DNA of 64,000 nt from Actinomadura sp. K4S16. GTDB taxonomy: Bacteria > Actinomycetota > Actinomycetes > Streptosporangiales > Streptosporangiaceae. This document shows, one piece after another, positions 8,777-17,626 of this stretch (positions are counted from its first letter, which is position 1; every line of letters starts with the position of its first letter). The notes under the pieces were generated by a model. That model did not search any database, was not told the origin of the DNA, and was given only the letters and a program-made list of their open reading frames with translations. The stretch spans positions 182,445 through 246,444 of the forward strand of contig NZ_BDDE01000009.1 of the NCBI RefSeq assembly GCF_008327685.1. Reading direction: 5' to 3'. A program made the translations under genes and the position numbers.

Positions 8777-9970
8777 ATGGCTTCGAAACTCCGGCTCGGT
8801 GCCGCGCTGCTCGCGGGGAGCCTGCCCCTCGCCGCGTGCAACGCCGCCGAGGGATCCGGCGGCGACACGATCACCGTCGGCATGTTCGCCACCACCAGCG
8901 CCGCCACGTCGGCCGCGTTCGTGAACACCTGGTCGGTGGACGGCGTCCAGGCCGGCCTCAAGGTGATCAACGACGCCGGCGGCGTGGACGGCAAGAAGAT
9001 CCGGCTCAAGGTCTGCGACAACGCCGGCGACCCCAACCGGGACGCCGCCTGCGCCCGCCGGGCCGTGCAGGAGAAGTGGGTCGCGGTGCTCGGCGGGTTC
9101 GACCCGTACGCGCCGAGCCAGACCCTGCCCGTCCTGGAGGCCGGCGACATCCCCTACATCGGTTACCTGCAGGGGACCCCGACCGAGTACCAGAGCAAGG
9201 TGTCCTTCCCGGTCGCGATCGGAACGGTCGGCGGGTACGTCGGCACGTTCAGCCAGATGGTGCAGGACGGCTGCAAGAGGCCGGTCTTCATCGGCGCCAG
9301 CGACGCCGGCAGCGACGTCACCTACGCGCAGGCCAAGGACGTTCTCGGCGGCGCGCCCGGGGTCGCCTTCAAGGGCGCGATCAAGTTCACCACCGGCACC
9401 ACCGACGTGACCCCGACCGTGGCCGACGCCCTGGCGCAGAGCCCGGACTGCCTCGCCTTCGGAGGCGGGGGCAACGACGCGGCGAAGATCTTCGCCGCCG
9501 TCCGCAAGGCCGGGAACAAGGCGACCCTGTACGCCCCGCCCGGCGTCCTGCAGCCGCAGGTCATCTCGGCGCTCGGAAAGGCCGCCGAGGGGATCAAGGG
9601 CGCGTCGGACACCCCGCTGCCGAACAGCTCGGACCCCTCGGTGCGCACGTTCCTGTCCGATCTCAGGAGCTACAGCCCGAAGGCGGTGCCCAACGGGTTC
9701 GCGCTGATCGGCTACTCCTCGACGATCCTGCTCCGGCAGGGGCTGACCGGCCTCGACGACGTCACGGCGAAGAGCCTGCTGAAGAGGCTCGGCGGGATGC
9801 GCGGCGTCAAGGTCATGAACTTCCCCCCGCTCGACTTCACCAAGACCCGGGCCAGCGAGCAGTACCCGCGGATGTTCAACAGCGGCGTCTGGTACGGCGT
9901 CGTCAAGGACGGCCAGTGGACCAGCAGCGGCTCGGAGTCCCCGACCGACATCGGCCAGTACATCAAGTGA
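8777..9970 (+). CDS. LIV/HAAT-type ABC transporter substrate-binding lipoprotein
   Basis: This 397-aa protein has a signal peptide ending in the lipobox LPLAAC, so the mature protein should be lipid-anchored at Cys21. The rest follows the leucine/amide-binding Peripla_BP_6 fold (TITVGMFATTSAATSAAF ... VDGVQAGLKVINDAGGVDGKKI). It lies 14 bp after the oxidoreductase and upstream of the matching permease/ATPase genes. The family imports branched amino acids, amides, urea and many aromatic acids. In this operon a glycosylated aromatic compound is the best guess (inference). Confidence 0.92.
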   Translation: MASKLRLGAALLAGSLPLAACNAAEGSGGDTITVGMFATTSAATSAAFVNTWSVDGVQAGLKVINDAGGVDGKKIRLKVCDNAGDPNRDAACARRAVQEKWVAVLGGFDPYAPSQTLPVLEAGDIPYIGYLQGTPTEYQSKVSFPVAIGTVGGYVGTFSQMVQDGCKRPVFIGASDAGSDVTYAQAKDVLGGAPGVAFKGAIKFTTGTTDVTPTVADALAQSPDCLAFGGGGNDAAKIFAAVRKAGNKATLYAPPGVLQPQVISALGKAAEGIKGASDTPLPNSSDPSVRTFLSDLRSYSPKAVPNGFALIGYSSTILLRQGLTGLDDVTAKSLLKRLGGMRGVKVMNFPPLDFTKTRASEQYPRMFNSGVWYGVVKDGQWTSSGSESPTDIGQYIK

Positions 9971-10023
9971 TCCCGCCGGGGCCGGCCGCGGCCGGCCCCG
10001 GCGCACCGGAGTGAGGCCAAGTC

Positions 10024-12780
10024 ATGAATCTGTTCCTGCAGTTGTTCGCGCTCGGCTGCGCGACCGGCGGCATCTACGCGATCAGCGCCATGGGCGTCGT
10101 CGCCGTCTTCCGCAGCTCGGGCGTCATCAACTTCGCGCACGGTGCGGTCGCGATGGCCGGCGGCTACGTGATGTACTCCGTGGCCGACACCGCCGGGCTC
10201 AGCCACCTGATCGCCGTGCCCGCCGGGGTCCTCGCCTCCGCGTTGATCGGCTGGCTCGTGTACGTCCTGGTGATCCGCCCGCTCGCGGAGACCTCGACGC
10301 TGACCCGGGTGATCGCCACCCTGGGCGTGTTCGTCGTCCTCCAGCAGGGCGTCGTGCTGGTCTACGGCAGCGCCCTGAAGATCCCAGAACCGTACCTGCC
10401 GACCGGGGCCGTCCGCGCCGGGCCGATCGCCGTCGGCGCCGACCAGCTCATCCTGTTCGTCTTCTCGGCCGGGTTGACCGCCGTCCTGTGGGCCGTGTTC
10501 AAGCACACCCGCTTCGGCCTCGCCACCTCGGCGGTCGCCGAGAGCCCGCGGTCGCTCGCCGCGCTCGGCTGGCGGGTCGGCCGGCTGCGCGGCGCCAACT
10601 GGGCACTCGGCGGAGCCCTCGCCGGGGTGGCCGGGATCGCGTTGGCACCGGGCCTCCAGCTCCAGCCCAACAGCTTCGCCCTGCTGATCATCCCCACCCT
10701 GGCCAGCGCCATGCTGGGCGGCCTGCGCTCGTTCCCGCTCACCCTGCTCGGGGGTATCGCGCTAGGCGTCCTGCAGGCGCTGTGCGCGCACTACCTCGAC
10801 CTGCCCGGCGTCGGCGACGCGGTGCCGTTCCTGGTGATCATCGGGGTGCTGATGCTGATGGGCCGCGCGCTGCCGCTGCGCAGCCACGTCAACGAGCGGC
10901 TGCCCAGGGTGGGCGGCGGCAGGGTGCGTCCGGTCCGCCTCGTCGTCGCGGTGGCCCTGGCCGCGGTGGCCGCGCAGACCCTGCTCGGAGTGCAGCTCCT
11001 GGACGGCCTCACCGTCACCCTGGTCACCTCGATCATCCTGCTGTCCCAGGTCGTCGTCACCGGCTACGCCGGCCAGCTCTCCCTGGCGCAGGTGCCGATC
11101 GCCGGGGTCGGCGCCATCATCGCCGGGCGGGTCCTGGCCGCCACCGGCATCCCGTTCGCGCTGGCGATCCTCGTGGGCGGCGCGGCGGCGATACCGGTCG
11201 CGCTCGCCGTGGGCCTGCCCGCGCTGCGCGCCCGGGGCGTCAGCCTGGCCATCGCCACCCTGGGCTTCGGCGTGGCGATCAATGCGGTCATCCTGCGCAA
11301 CAGCGATCTCAACGGCGGCGCCGGCGGGCTGCAGGTCGGCTTCCAGTCGGTCTTCGGCATCGACGTCGGCTCGATCGTCTACCCGGCCCGCTACGCGATC
11401 CTGTGCGGCCTGGTCTTCGTCCTGCTGGCGCTGATGACGGCGAACGTGCGCCGCGGCCGGGTGGGCCGCCGGATGCTCGCGGTGCGCACCAACGAGCGCG
11501 CCGCGGCGGCACTCGGCGTCGACGTCGCCTCCACCAAGCTGTACGCGTTCGTGCTCGCCGGCATGATCGCCGGGATCGGCGGCGTGCTCAGCGCGTTCCG
11601 CAACCCGACACTGACCTTCGCCTCCTACGACCCGCTCACCTCCGTCAACGGGCTGATCCAGTCGGTGATCGGCGGCATCGGCTACATCCCCGGCGCGCTG
11701 TTCGGCGGTATCGGGCAGAACGGCGGCCTGGCCACCGCGATCGCCAACACCTGGCTGTTCGACATCGCCCGGTACCTCGTGCTGATCCTCGGCATCGGCC
11801 TGATCGTCCAGGTGATCGTGCAGCCCAACGGCATCGCCGACGTGATCGCCCACCCCCCGCGCGAGCGGAGGCCGCGCCTGCGGACGCTGCGGGCCCGGCT
11901 GCCGCAGCCGCCGAACCCCCTCGCCCGCCGGCGCGCCGCGGCGGTGGACGCGCAGATCGCGGCCGCCCGGCAAACGGCCGGCCGCCCGTCAGGCGGCCGC
12001 CTCGAGGCGCGCGGGGTGACCGTCCGCTTCGGCAGCGTCGTGGCCGTGGACGACGTGTCCCTGGAGGTCCGGCCAGGAGAGGTCGTCGCGGTGATCGGCC
12101 CGAACGGCGCCGGCAAGACCACGCTGATGGACGCCCTCTCCGGGTTCGTCCCCGCCTCCGGCACCGTGGCCCTGGACGGCCGGCCGATCTCCGGGCTTCC
12201 GGCGTTCCGCCGCACCCGGGCCGGCCTGACCCGCTCCTTCCAGTCGCTGGAACTGCTGGAGGACATGACGGTGCTGGACAACCTGCGCTGCGCCGGCGAC
12301 CCGGCCGACGCCGCCTCCTACCTGATCGACCTCGTCCGGCCCGACCGCGGGCGGATCAGCGGGGCGACGGTCGCCGCCATCGACACCTTCCGGCTCGCCG
12401 GGCACCTGCACCAGCTCCCCACCGAACTGCCCTACGGAACCCGCCACCTGGTCGCGATCGCCCGCGCCGTCGCCGCCGCGCCGAAGGTGCTGATGCTCGA
12501 CGAACCGGCGGCCGGCCTCTCCGAGGTCGAGCGCGCCGAGGTCGGCGGCCTCATCCGGCACCTGGCCGACGACTGGGGCATCGCGGTCCTGCTCGTCGAG
12601 CACGACGTGGAGCTCGTCCGGCGCGTCTCGGACCGGGCGATCGCCCTCGACTTCGGCGAGCAGATCGCCGCGGGCACACCGGACGAGGTCCTCGCCGATC
12701 CGCGCGTCGTCGACGCCTACCTCGGTGGAGCGCAGCCCGCGCTCTCCACCGCGACCGCGCCCGCGAAGGAGCGATCATGA
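10024..12780 (+). CDS. fused LIV-type ABC permease-permease-ATPase (LivH-LivM-LivG)
   Basis: This 918-aa polypeptide covers three transporter subunits. Residues about 1-290 are a LivH-like permease, about 300-620 a LivM-like permease (TGYAGQLSLAQ, LAIATLGFGVAINAVI), and about 660-910 a LivG-like ATPase with Walker A GPNGAGKTT (near residue 692), the degenerate signature LPYGTRHLV and Walker B VLMLDEPAAG. The linker around 620-660 is Arg/Pro-rich and probably cytosolic. These subunits are normally separate genes; partial fusions are known in actinomycetes, but all three in one chain is less common. The stop overlaps the next ATG in ATGA. Confidence 0.92.
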   Translation: MNLFLQLFALGCATGGIYAISAMGVVAVFRSSGVINFAHGAVAMAGGYVMYSVADTAGLSHLIAVPAGVLASALIGWLVYVLVIRPLAETSTLTRVIATLGVFVVLQQGVVLVYGSALKIPEPYLPTGAVRAGPIAVGADQLILFVFSAGLTAVLWAVFKHTRFGLATSAVAESPRSLAALGWRVGRLRGANWALGGALAGVAGIALAPGLQLQPNSFALLIIPTLASAMLGGLRSFPLTLLGGIALGVLQALCAHYLDLPGVGDAVPFLVIIGVLMLMGRALPLRSHVNERLPRVGGGRVRPVRLVVAVALAAVAAQTLLGVQLLDGLTVTLVTSIILLSQVVVTGYAGQLSLAQVPIAGVGAIIAGRVLAATGIPFALAILVGGAAAIPVALAVGLPALRARGVSLAIATLGFGVAINAVILRNSDLNGGAGGLQVGFQSVFGIDVGSIVYPARYAILCGLVFVLLALMTANVRRGRVGRRMLAVRTNERAAAALGVDVASTKLYAFVLAGMIAGIGGVLSAFRNPTLTFASYDPLTSVNGLIQSVIGGIGYIPGALFGGIGQNGGLATAIANTWLFDIARYLVLILGIGLIVQVIVQPNGIADVIAHPPRERRPRLRTLRARLPQPPNPLARRRAAAVDAQIAAARQTAGRPSGGRLEARGVTVRFGSVVAVDDVSLEVRPGEVVAVIGPNGAGKTTLMDALSGFVPASGTVALDGRPISGLPAFRRTRAGLTRSFQSLELLEDMTVLDNLRCAGDPADAASYLIDLVRPDRGRISGATVAAIDTFRLAGHLHQLPTELPYGTRHLVAIARAVAAAPKVLMLDEPAAGLSEVERAEVGGLIRHLADDWGIAVLLVEHDVELVRRVSDRAIALDFGEQIAAGTPDEVLADPRVVDAYLGGAQPALSTATAPAKERS

Positions 12781-13484
12781 CCGCGGCCCTGCGCACCACC
12801 GGCCTGAGGGCCGGATACGGCGAGGTCGCCGTCGTGCACGACCTCGACCTGGAGGTCCGGCCCGGAGAGATCGTGGCGCTGATGGGCGCCAACGGCGCCG
12901 GCAAGACCACCGCCCTGCTCACCGCCGCGGGAGCGCTGCGCCCGCTCGGCGGCGACCTGGAGGTGCTCGGCTCCGCCGACCCCCGCGAGGGCCTGCGCGC
13001 CCGCGCGGCGCGCGGCCTGGCGCTGCTCACCGACGACCGGTCGGTCTTCCGCGGCCTCACCACCCGGGAGAACCTGCGCCTCGGTCGCGGCCCGATGGAC
13101 CTCGCGCTGGCCGCGTTCCCCGAGTTGGAACGCCTCCTCGACCGCCCCGCGGGCCTCCTGTCCGGGGGAGAGCAGCAGATGCTCGGCCTCGGCCGGGTGC
13201 TCGCCGCACGGCCGAAACTGCTCCTCGCCGACGAGCTGTCGCTCGGCCTGGCGCCGATCGTCGTGCACCGGCTCCTCGCCGCGGTGCGCGACCTCGCCGC
13301 TTCCGGTTGCGCGGTGCTGCTCGTCGAACAGCAGGTCCGCCTGGTGCTCGAGGTCGCCGACCGCGGATACGTCCTGCAGCGCGGCCGGGTGGCACTCTCC
13401 GGCACCGGCGAGGAACTGCGGCGCAACCGTGCCGACATCGAACGCTCCTACCTGTCCGTGACCGTCGAGAAGGAGGACGGCTGA
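12777..13484 (+). CDS. LIV-type ABC transporter second ATPase (LivF-like)
   Basis: The protein is 235 aa, beginning in a 4-bp ATGA overlap with the fused transporter gene. It carries Walker A GANGAGKTT, signature LLSGGEQQML and Walker B LLLADELSLGLAPI, the last being characteristic of LivF. It would pair with the C-terminal ATPase domain of the fusion protein to form the nucleotide-binding heterodimer (family knowledge). With the upstream lipoprotein it completes a full importer. Confidence 0.93.
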   Translation: MTAALRTTGLRAGYGEVAVVHDLDLEVRPGEIVALMGANGAGKTTALLTAAGALRPLGGDLEVLGSADPREGLRARAARGLALLTDDRSVFRGLTTRENLRLGRGPMDLALAAFPELERLLDRPAGLLSGGEQQMLGLGRVLAARPKLLLADELSLGLAPIVVHRLLAAVRDLAASGCAVLLVEQQVRLVLEVADRGYVLQRGRVALSGTGEELRRNRADIERSYLSVTVEKEDG

Positions 13485-13486
13485 TC

Positions 13487-14788
13487 GTGCTCGACCGCGA
13501 CATCATCCAGAACCGCGGCTTCCGCAACGTGCCCGGCGGCTTCGAGTTCCGCCTGCGCAACCCCAACTACCGCGGTGTGGCGGGCAGCCTGCTCGACGGC
13601 GTCGAGGTGGTGGTGGACGGGCGGAAGCGGGACCACGACGCCCCCCGGATCACCCTGCAGGGCCGTACCTTCACCCTCGACGAGCTGCGCGCGAGCACCG
13701 ACGTGCGGTGGCAGCTGGACGAGACCGCGACGGTGACCGTGCCGCAGCCCGGCGGTCTGGCACCCGGTGTGCACGACATCGAGGTCGCCGTCTATCTCCG
13801 CCGGCCGTACTTCCCGCCGTTCGTCGCCCGCTCGGTGTTCCGGGCCGCTGGGAAACGGGTGATCGTTCCGGAGGTCCCGGCCGGCGGCCTGCGCTACTGC
13901 GTCTCGCTCTACAGCTACTCCGGCGACATGTACACCGCCATGACGCTGGAGGACGCCATGGCCGACATCGCCGACCTCGGCGCCACCGGCATCGAGATCC
14001 TCGGCGAAGGCAACGTCCCGGGCTACCCCTCCCCGGCCGCCGAGTGGATCGACCACTGGCACCGGCTGCTCGGCGAACACGGGCTCACCGCGACGAACTA
14101 CGGCTCGTGGGTGGACACCGCGATGTGGCGCGACCGCGACCTGACCGCCAGGGAGGCGGCCGACCAGATCCGGCTGGACCTGCGGCTCGCCGCACGGCTC
14201 GGATTCTCCTCGATCCGCCCCAAGTTCGGGGTCGTCTCCGCAGAACTGGACCCGCACCCGGTCTGGCGGGAGGCGGTCGAACGCAGCCTCGACCTGGCCC
14301 AGGAGCTGGACGTCGTCCTCTGCCCGGAGATCCACAGCCCGACTCCGATCCGGCACCCGGTGACCCAGGCGTACCTGGACTTCATCGAGAAGACCGGCAC
14401 CGACCACTTCAAGCTTCTGATCGACACCGGCATCTTCCAGACCGCGCCGGTTGACGACGGGCACGAGGGCATCGAGGGCAAGAAGCGGCCGGCGTTCCTG
14501 GAACCCTTGGCCGTGCCGATGGACGACCTCGTCGAGATCCTCCCGCATGTCCACTTCATCCAGGCCAAGTTCTTCGAGATCGACGACGCCCTCACCGACC
14601 TGCACGTGCCCTGGTCGCCGATCGTCGGCACGCTGCTGCGGCACGGCTGGAGCGGTTGGCTGTCCAGCGAGTACGAGGGCCGGCGAGAGCCGTACCGCGG
14701 CCGCGACCAGGTCCGCCGCCAGCATGCCCTGCTCCGCGCACTCCAGGCCTCCGAGAGCGCGCCCGGCGACGAGGAAGAAGGACGCTGA
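13487..14788 (+). CDS. C-glycoside deglycosidase, natural beta-alpha fusion
   Basis: The protein is 433 aa from GTG 13487, with AAGGAGG inside the end of the preceding gene. Residues 1 to about 125 match the beta-subunit domain of C-glycoside deglycosidases (DUF6379 type: NPNYRGVAGSLLDGVEVVVDG, RWQLDETATVTVPQPGGLAPG, then YFPP). Residues about 137-433 are a sugar-isomerase-like TIM barrel like the catalytic alpha subunit. Predicted metal ligands are Glu281 (PEIHSP), Asp313 (LLIDTG), Gln359 (FIQAKFF) and Glu395 (SSEYEG). The third site is His in the separate alpha protein at 15171. Characterised enzymes are heteromers of separate chains, so the fusion is notable. Expected role: cleaving the C-C bond of a 3-keto-C-glycoside. 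Confidence 0.82.
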   Translation: MLDRDIIQNRGFRNVPGGFEFRLRNPNYRGVAGSLLDGVEVVVDGRKRDHDAPRITLQGRTFTLDELRASTDVRWQLDETATVTVPQPGGLAPGVHDIEVAVYLRRPYFPPFVARSVFRAAGKRVIVPEVPAGGLRYCVSLYSYSGDMYTAMTLEDAMADIADLGATGIEILGEGNVPGYPSPAAEWIDHWHRLLGEHGLTATNYGSWVDTAMWRDRDLTAREAADQIRLDLRLAARLGFSSIRPKFGVVSAELDPHPVWREAVERSLDLAQELDVVLCPEIHSPTPIRHPVTQAYLDFIEKTGTDHFKLLIDTGIFQTAPVDDGHEGIEGKKRPAFLEPLAVPMDDLVEILPHVHFIQAKFFEIDDALTDLHVPWSPIVGTLLRHGWSGWLSSEYEGRREPYRGRDQVRRQHALLRALQASESAPGDEEEGR

Positions 14789-15174
14789 TGGGCCCCCTCG
14801 ACGATCAGGTTCTGCGCGACGACGCGCTCACCGCCACCCCGGACGGCCTCGACATCGCCGTCCACACGCACTGGTACCGCGCCCTGCCGCTGTCGTGCGT
14901 GGTCCGACTCGACGTGACCGTGGACGGCGCGCCGGTCGTCCCGCAGGTGACGGTCAACGGCGTGCGCCGCGCCTGGGAGGAGCTCACCGGCCTGACCCAT
15001 GAGTACTGGTTCACCACCGACCCGCTGATCCTGCACGTTCCCGGGGATGCGGGCGAGCACCGCATCGGGCTCGAACTGGGCCTGTCCATCCCCTACATCC
15101 TCACCGGCCCCGACCGGCAGCCGCTGCTGTCCACCAGCCGCACCGACCGCACCCTCGCAGCGAGGCGACCGTGA
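14788..15174 (+). CDS. C-glycoside deglycosidase beta subunit (DUF6379-like)
   Basis: This 128-aa protein starts within the preceding stop (TGATG). Its order of elements mirrors the N-terminal domain of the fusion upstream: a short lead (LDDQVLRDDALTATPDGLDI), WYRALPLSCVVRLDVTVDG, a Glu/Trp-rich central part, then LGLSIPYILTG where the longer relatives have a YFPP segment. It overlaps the alpha-subunit gene by 4 bp (GTGA), as expected for stoichiometric partners. It is more divergent than the fused domain. Small beta subunits complete the alpha active site in known enzymes. Confidence 0.72.
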   Translation: MGPLDDQVLRDDALTATPDGLDIAVHTHWYRALPLSCVVRLDVTVDGAPVVPQVTVNGVRRAWEELTGLTHEYWFTTDPLILHVPGDAGEHRIGLELGLSIPYILTGPDRQPLLSTSRTDRTLAARRP

Positions 15175-16172
15175 CCGACACCGCCATCGGGCTTCCCCGC
15201 CTCGGCACCACCCTCTTCAGCCTCACACTGGAACAGCGGCGGCCCGGCACGGACGTGATCACGCTGATCCGCGACGTCGCGGCCCGCGGGCTGGGCCCCG
15301 GGCTGGAGATCGTCGCCTTCCAGAGCCTGCGCGGCTGGCCGCGTCCCGACGAGGAACTCGTCCGCACGGTACGCGGCGCGCTCGACGACACCGGGCTCGT
15401 CCCGTCCTGCCTGGCGATCAATCTGGATCTCGCGCTCCGCCCCGGCCGACTGCTCGGCGACGACGAGGCGTACGACTACCTCGCCGTGCAACTGCGCGGC
15501 GCCGCGGCGCTGGGGTTCCCTGTGGTCCGCGTCGGCGCCGAATGCGGTCCGGCTGTGCTCGCCCGGCTCCTGCCACTGGCGGAGAAGCTGCGGATCCGGA
15601 TCGGCGTGGAGATCCACAGCCCGCTCACCCTGGACGCGCCTCCGGTCGCGGCCCTCAAGGAGTTCTTCACCCGCCTCGAGACCGAATGGCTCGGGTTCAT
15701 CCCGGACTTCAGCGCCAGCATGCGCGCCCTCCCCGACGCGGTGGCCGACGCCCACCGGGAGGCCGGCATCGCACCGGCGCTGACCGGACTGGCCGAGCAG
15801 GCGTGGGCCGAAGCGGGGCCGGCCATCGCCAAGTTCGGTGACCTGGAGCAGCGCGCCGCCGCCCTCGGCGCCCGCCCCGACCAGGTCGGCCACCTGAAGA
15901 TGCTGCTCACCATGCACGGCCGGATGCAGCCGGACCGATGGGCGGACTTCTTCCCGCACGTCGTCCATGTGCACGGCAAGTTCTACGGCATCACCGACGG
16001 CGAGGATCCGTCGATCGACTACCCGGCCGTGCTCGCGGTGCTGCGCGAGCAGCGGTACACCGGCTTCATCTCCAGCGAATACGAGGCCCACGCCTATACC
16101 GCCCGCCACAACGCCTTCGACCAGGTCGCCGCCCACCAGCGGATGTGCAAGAGCATTCTGGAGGCGCTGTGA
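15171..16172 (+). CDS. C-glycoside deglycosidase alpha subunit (TIM barrel)
   Basis: The protein is 333 aa, a xylose-isomerase-like TIM barrel. Likely metal-binding residues are Glu147 (GVEIHSP), Asp179 (FIPDFS), His268 (HVHGKFY, with His266 nearby) and Glu303 (SSEYEAH), the Glu-Asp-His-Glu set of sugar epimerases and of known C-glycoside deglycosidase alpha subunits. It is coupled to the beta gene upstream and to an FAD sugar oxidase downstream by 4-bp overlaps. Without this context it would be called a sugar phosphate isomerase/epimerase. The pairing with a DUF6379-type gene and a pyranose-oxidase-like gene supports C-deglycosylation. Confidence 0.8.
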   Translation: MTDTAIGLPRLGTTLFSLTLEQRRPGTDVITLIRDVAARGLGPGLEIVAFQSLRGWPRPDEELVRTVRGALDDTGLVPSCLAINLDLALRPGRLLGDDEAYDYLAVQLRGAAALGFPVVRVGAECGPAVLARLLPLAEKLRIRIGVEIHSPLTLDAPPVAALKEFFTRLETEWLGFIPDFSASMRALPDAVADAHREAGIAPALTGLAEQAWAEAGPAIAKFGDLEQRAAALGARPDQVGHLKMLLTMHGRMQPDRWADFFPHVVHVHGKFYGITDGEDPSIDYPAVLAVLREQRYTGFISSEYEAHAYTARHNAFDQVAAHQRMCKSILEAL

Positions 16173-17626
16173 GCGGCTACGACGTCGTGATCGTCGGCTC
16201 CGGACCGGTCGGCACCGCCATCGCGCGAGAGCTCACCGACCTGGAGCCGTCGCTGCGGTTGCTCGTGTTGGACGCCGGCCCGGTGCTCGGGCCCGAGGCC
16301 GGCGGGCACGTCAAGAACATCGCGGACCCCTCGACCCGCGCGTCGGCGGTGGCCGCGGTGACGGGAAGGCGCACTCCGGCAGGTGCGACGCCACCGCGGC
16401 CCGGCACCGCCTTGATCGGCACGCCCGCCATGCCGAACGCGGCCGTCTCCACCAACGTCGGCGGGATGGGCGCGCACTGGACCTGCGCGTGCCCCCGCCC
16501 CGGCGACGACGAGATCCCCGACTTCCTGGACCCGGCCGCGTTCGACGCCGCCCTCGCCCGCGCCGAGCAGCTCCTGCACGTCACGACGCACGCCTTCGAC
16601 CGGGCACCGCTGACCCCGATGGTGCAGAAGGTGCTCGGCGAGCGGCTCGACCGGCCCGGCGTCCGCCCGGTCGGCCCCATGCCGATGGCGGTGACCGTGG
16701 GCGCCGACGGTTCGCCGCACTGGACCGGTCCCGCCGTCATCGCCGGCGACCTGTGGCGGCGCCCCGGGGTGACGCTGGCCCCCGGGACGCTGGCACGGCG
16801 GGTGCTGGTCGAGGACCGCCGCCGCGCCACCGGCGTCCAGACGGTCGACATCGCCACCGGCTCCGTGCGGCGGGTCACGGCACGGGCGGTCGTCGTGGCC
16901 GGCGATGCTCTGCGCACTCCGCGGCTGTTGTGGGCCTCCGGCATCCGTCCCGCCGCACTCGGCCGCTACCTGAACGACCAGCCGCAGGTCATGGCAGCCG
17001 CGCTACTGGACAAACCCGGCATCCTCCAGACCTCGGCTCCTGGCACGGCCATCGTCCCCCTCTCGGGGGTCTCCTGGGTGCCCTACGCCGCCGACCGGCC
17101 GTTCCACGGGCAGGTCATGCAGCTCGACGCCTCACCGGTGCCCCTCGACCCCGGTACCACCGTCCGGCCCGGGCAGGTCGTCGGCCTCGGCTGGTTCTGC
17201 CGCAAGGAACTCTCCGCCGACGACCGGGTCTGGTTCGACGAAGGTGAGCTCGACGAGCACGGCATGCCCGCTATCCGCATCGAGTACCGCCTGACGGCTG
17301 CCGACCGCTCCGCCGTCGCGGCGGCCACCGCCGAGATCAAAGCGGCCGCGAAGGCGCTCGGCCGGCCGCTCGACGATCCGTTCGTCATGCCCGCGGGCAG
17401 TTCCCTGCACTACCAGGGGACCACGCGAATGGGACCGGCGGACGACGGCACCAGCGTCTGCGACGCCACCGGCCGGGTCTGGGGCACGGACAACCTCTAC
17501 GTCGGAGGCAACAACGTCATCCCCACCGCCACCGCGTGCAACCCGACCTTGACCGCTGTCGCGTTCGGCGTACTGAGCGCCCGCGCGCTTCAGGCCGGGC
17601 TCCGTGCCAAGGAGGAGAACGCGTGA
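16169..17626 (+). CDS. pyranose-oxidase-like FAD sugar oxidase 1 (GMC superfamily)
   Basis: This 485-aa protein has the FAD motif VVIVGSGPVGTAIAREL. STNVGGMGAHWTCACP contains His103, aligned with the His that carries covalent FAD in pyranose 2-oxidase. The C-terminal pair His414 (GSSLHYQGTTRMG) and Asn458 (ACNPTLT) matches the His-Asn catalytic pair. Bacterial relatives oxidise the C3 hydroxyl of C-glucosides with O2 (family knowledge, CarA-type). The gene begins GTGA over the deglycosidase stop and ends coupled to a paralogue. Inferred role: making the 3-keto-C-glycoside substrate of the deglycosidase. No signal peptide is seen, so the reaction is cytoplasmic. Confidence 0.85.
   Translation: MSGYDVVIVGSGPVGTAIARELTDLEPSLRLLVLDAGPVLGPEAGGHVKNIADPSTRASAVAAVTGRRTPAGATPPRPGTALIGTPAMPNAAVSTNVGGMGAHWTCACPRPGDDEIPDFLDPAAFDAALARAEQLLHVTTHAFDRAPLTPMVQKVLGERLDRPGVRPVGPMPMAVTVGADGSPHWTGPAVIAGDLWRRPGVTLAPGTLARRVLVEDRRRATGVQTVDIATGSVRRVTARAVVVAGDALRTPRLLWASGIRPAALGRYLNDQPQVMAAALLDKPGILQTSAPGTAIVPLSGVSWVPYAADRPFHGQVMQLDASPVPLDPGTTVRPGQVVGLGWFCRKELSADDRVWFDEGELDEHGMPAIRIEYRLTAADRSAVAAATAEIKAAAKALGRPLDDPFVMPAGSSLHYQGTTRMGPADDGTSVCDATGRVWGTDNLYVGGNNVIPTATACNPTLTAVAFGVLSARALQAGLRAKEENA

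Noticed and set aside
10011..12776. Long alternative frame running through the ABC transporter genes into the LivF-like gene
   Set aside because: Only the part after the ATG at 12777 is protein-like; the rest is an Arg-rich shadow of the fused permease-ATPase gene.
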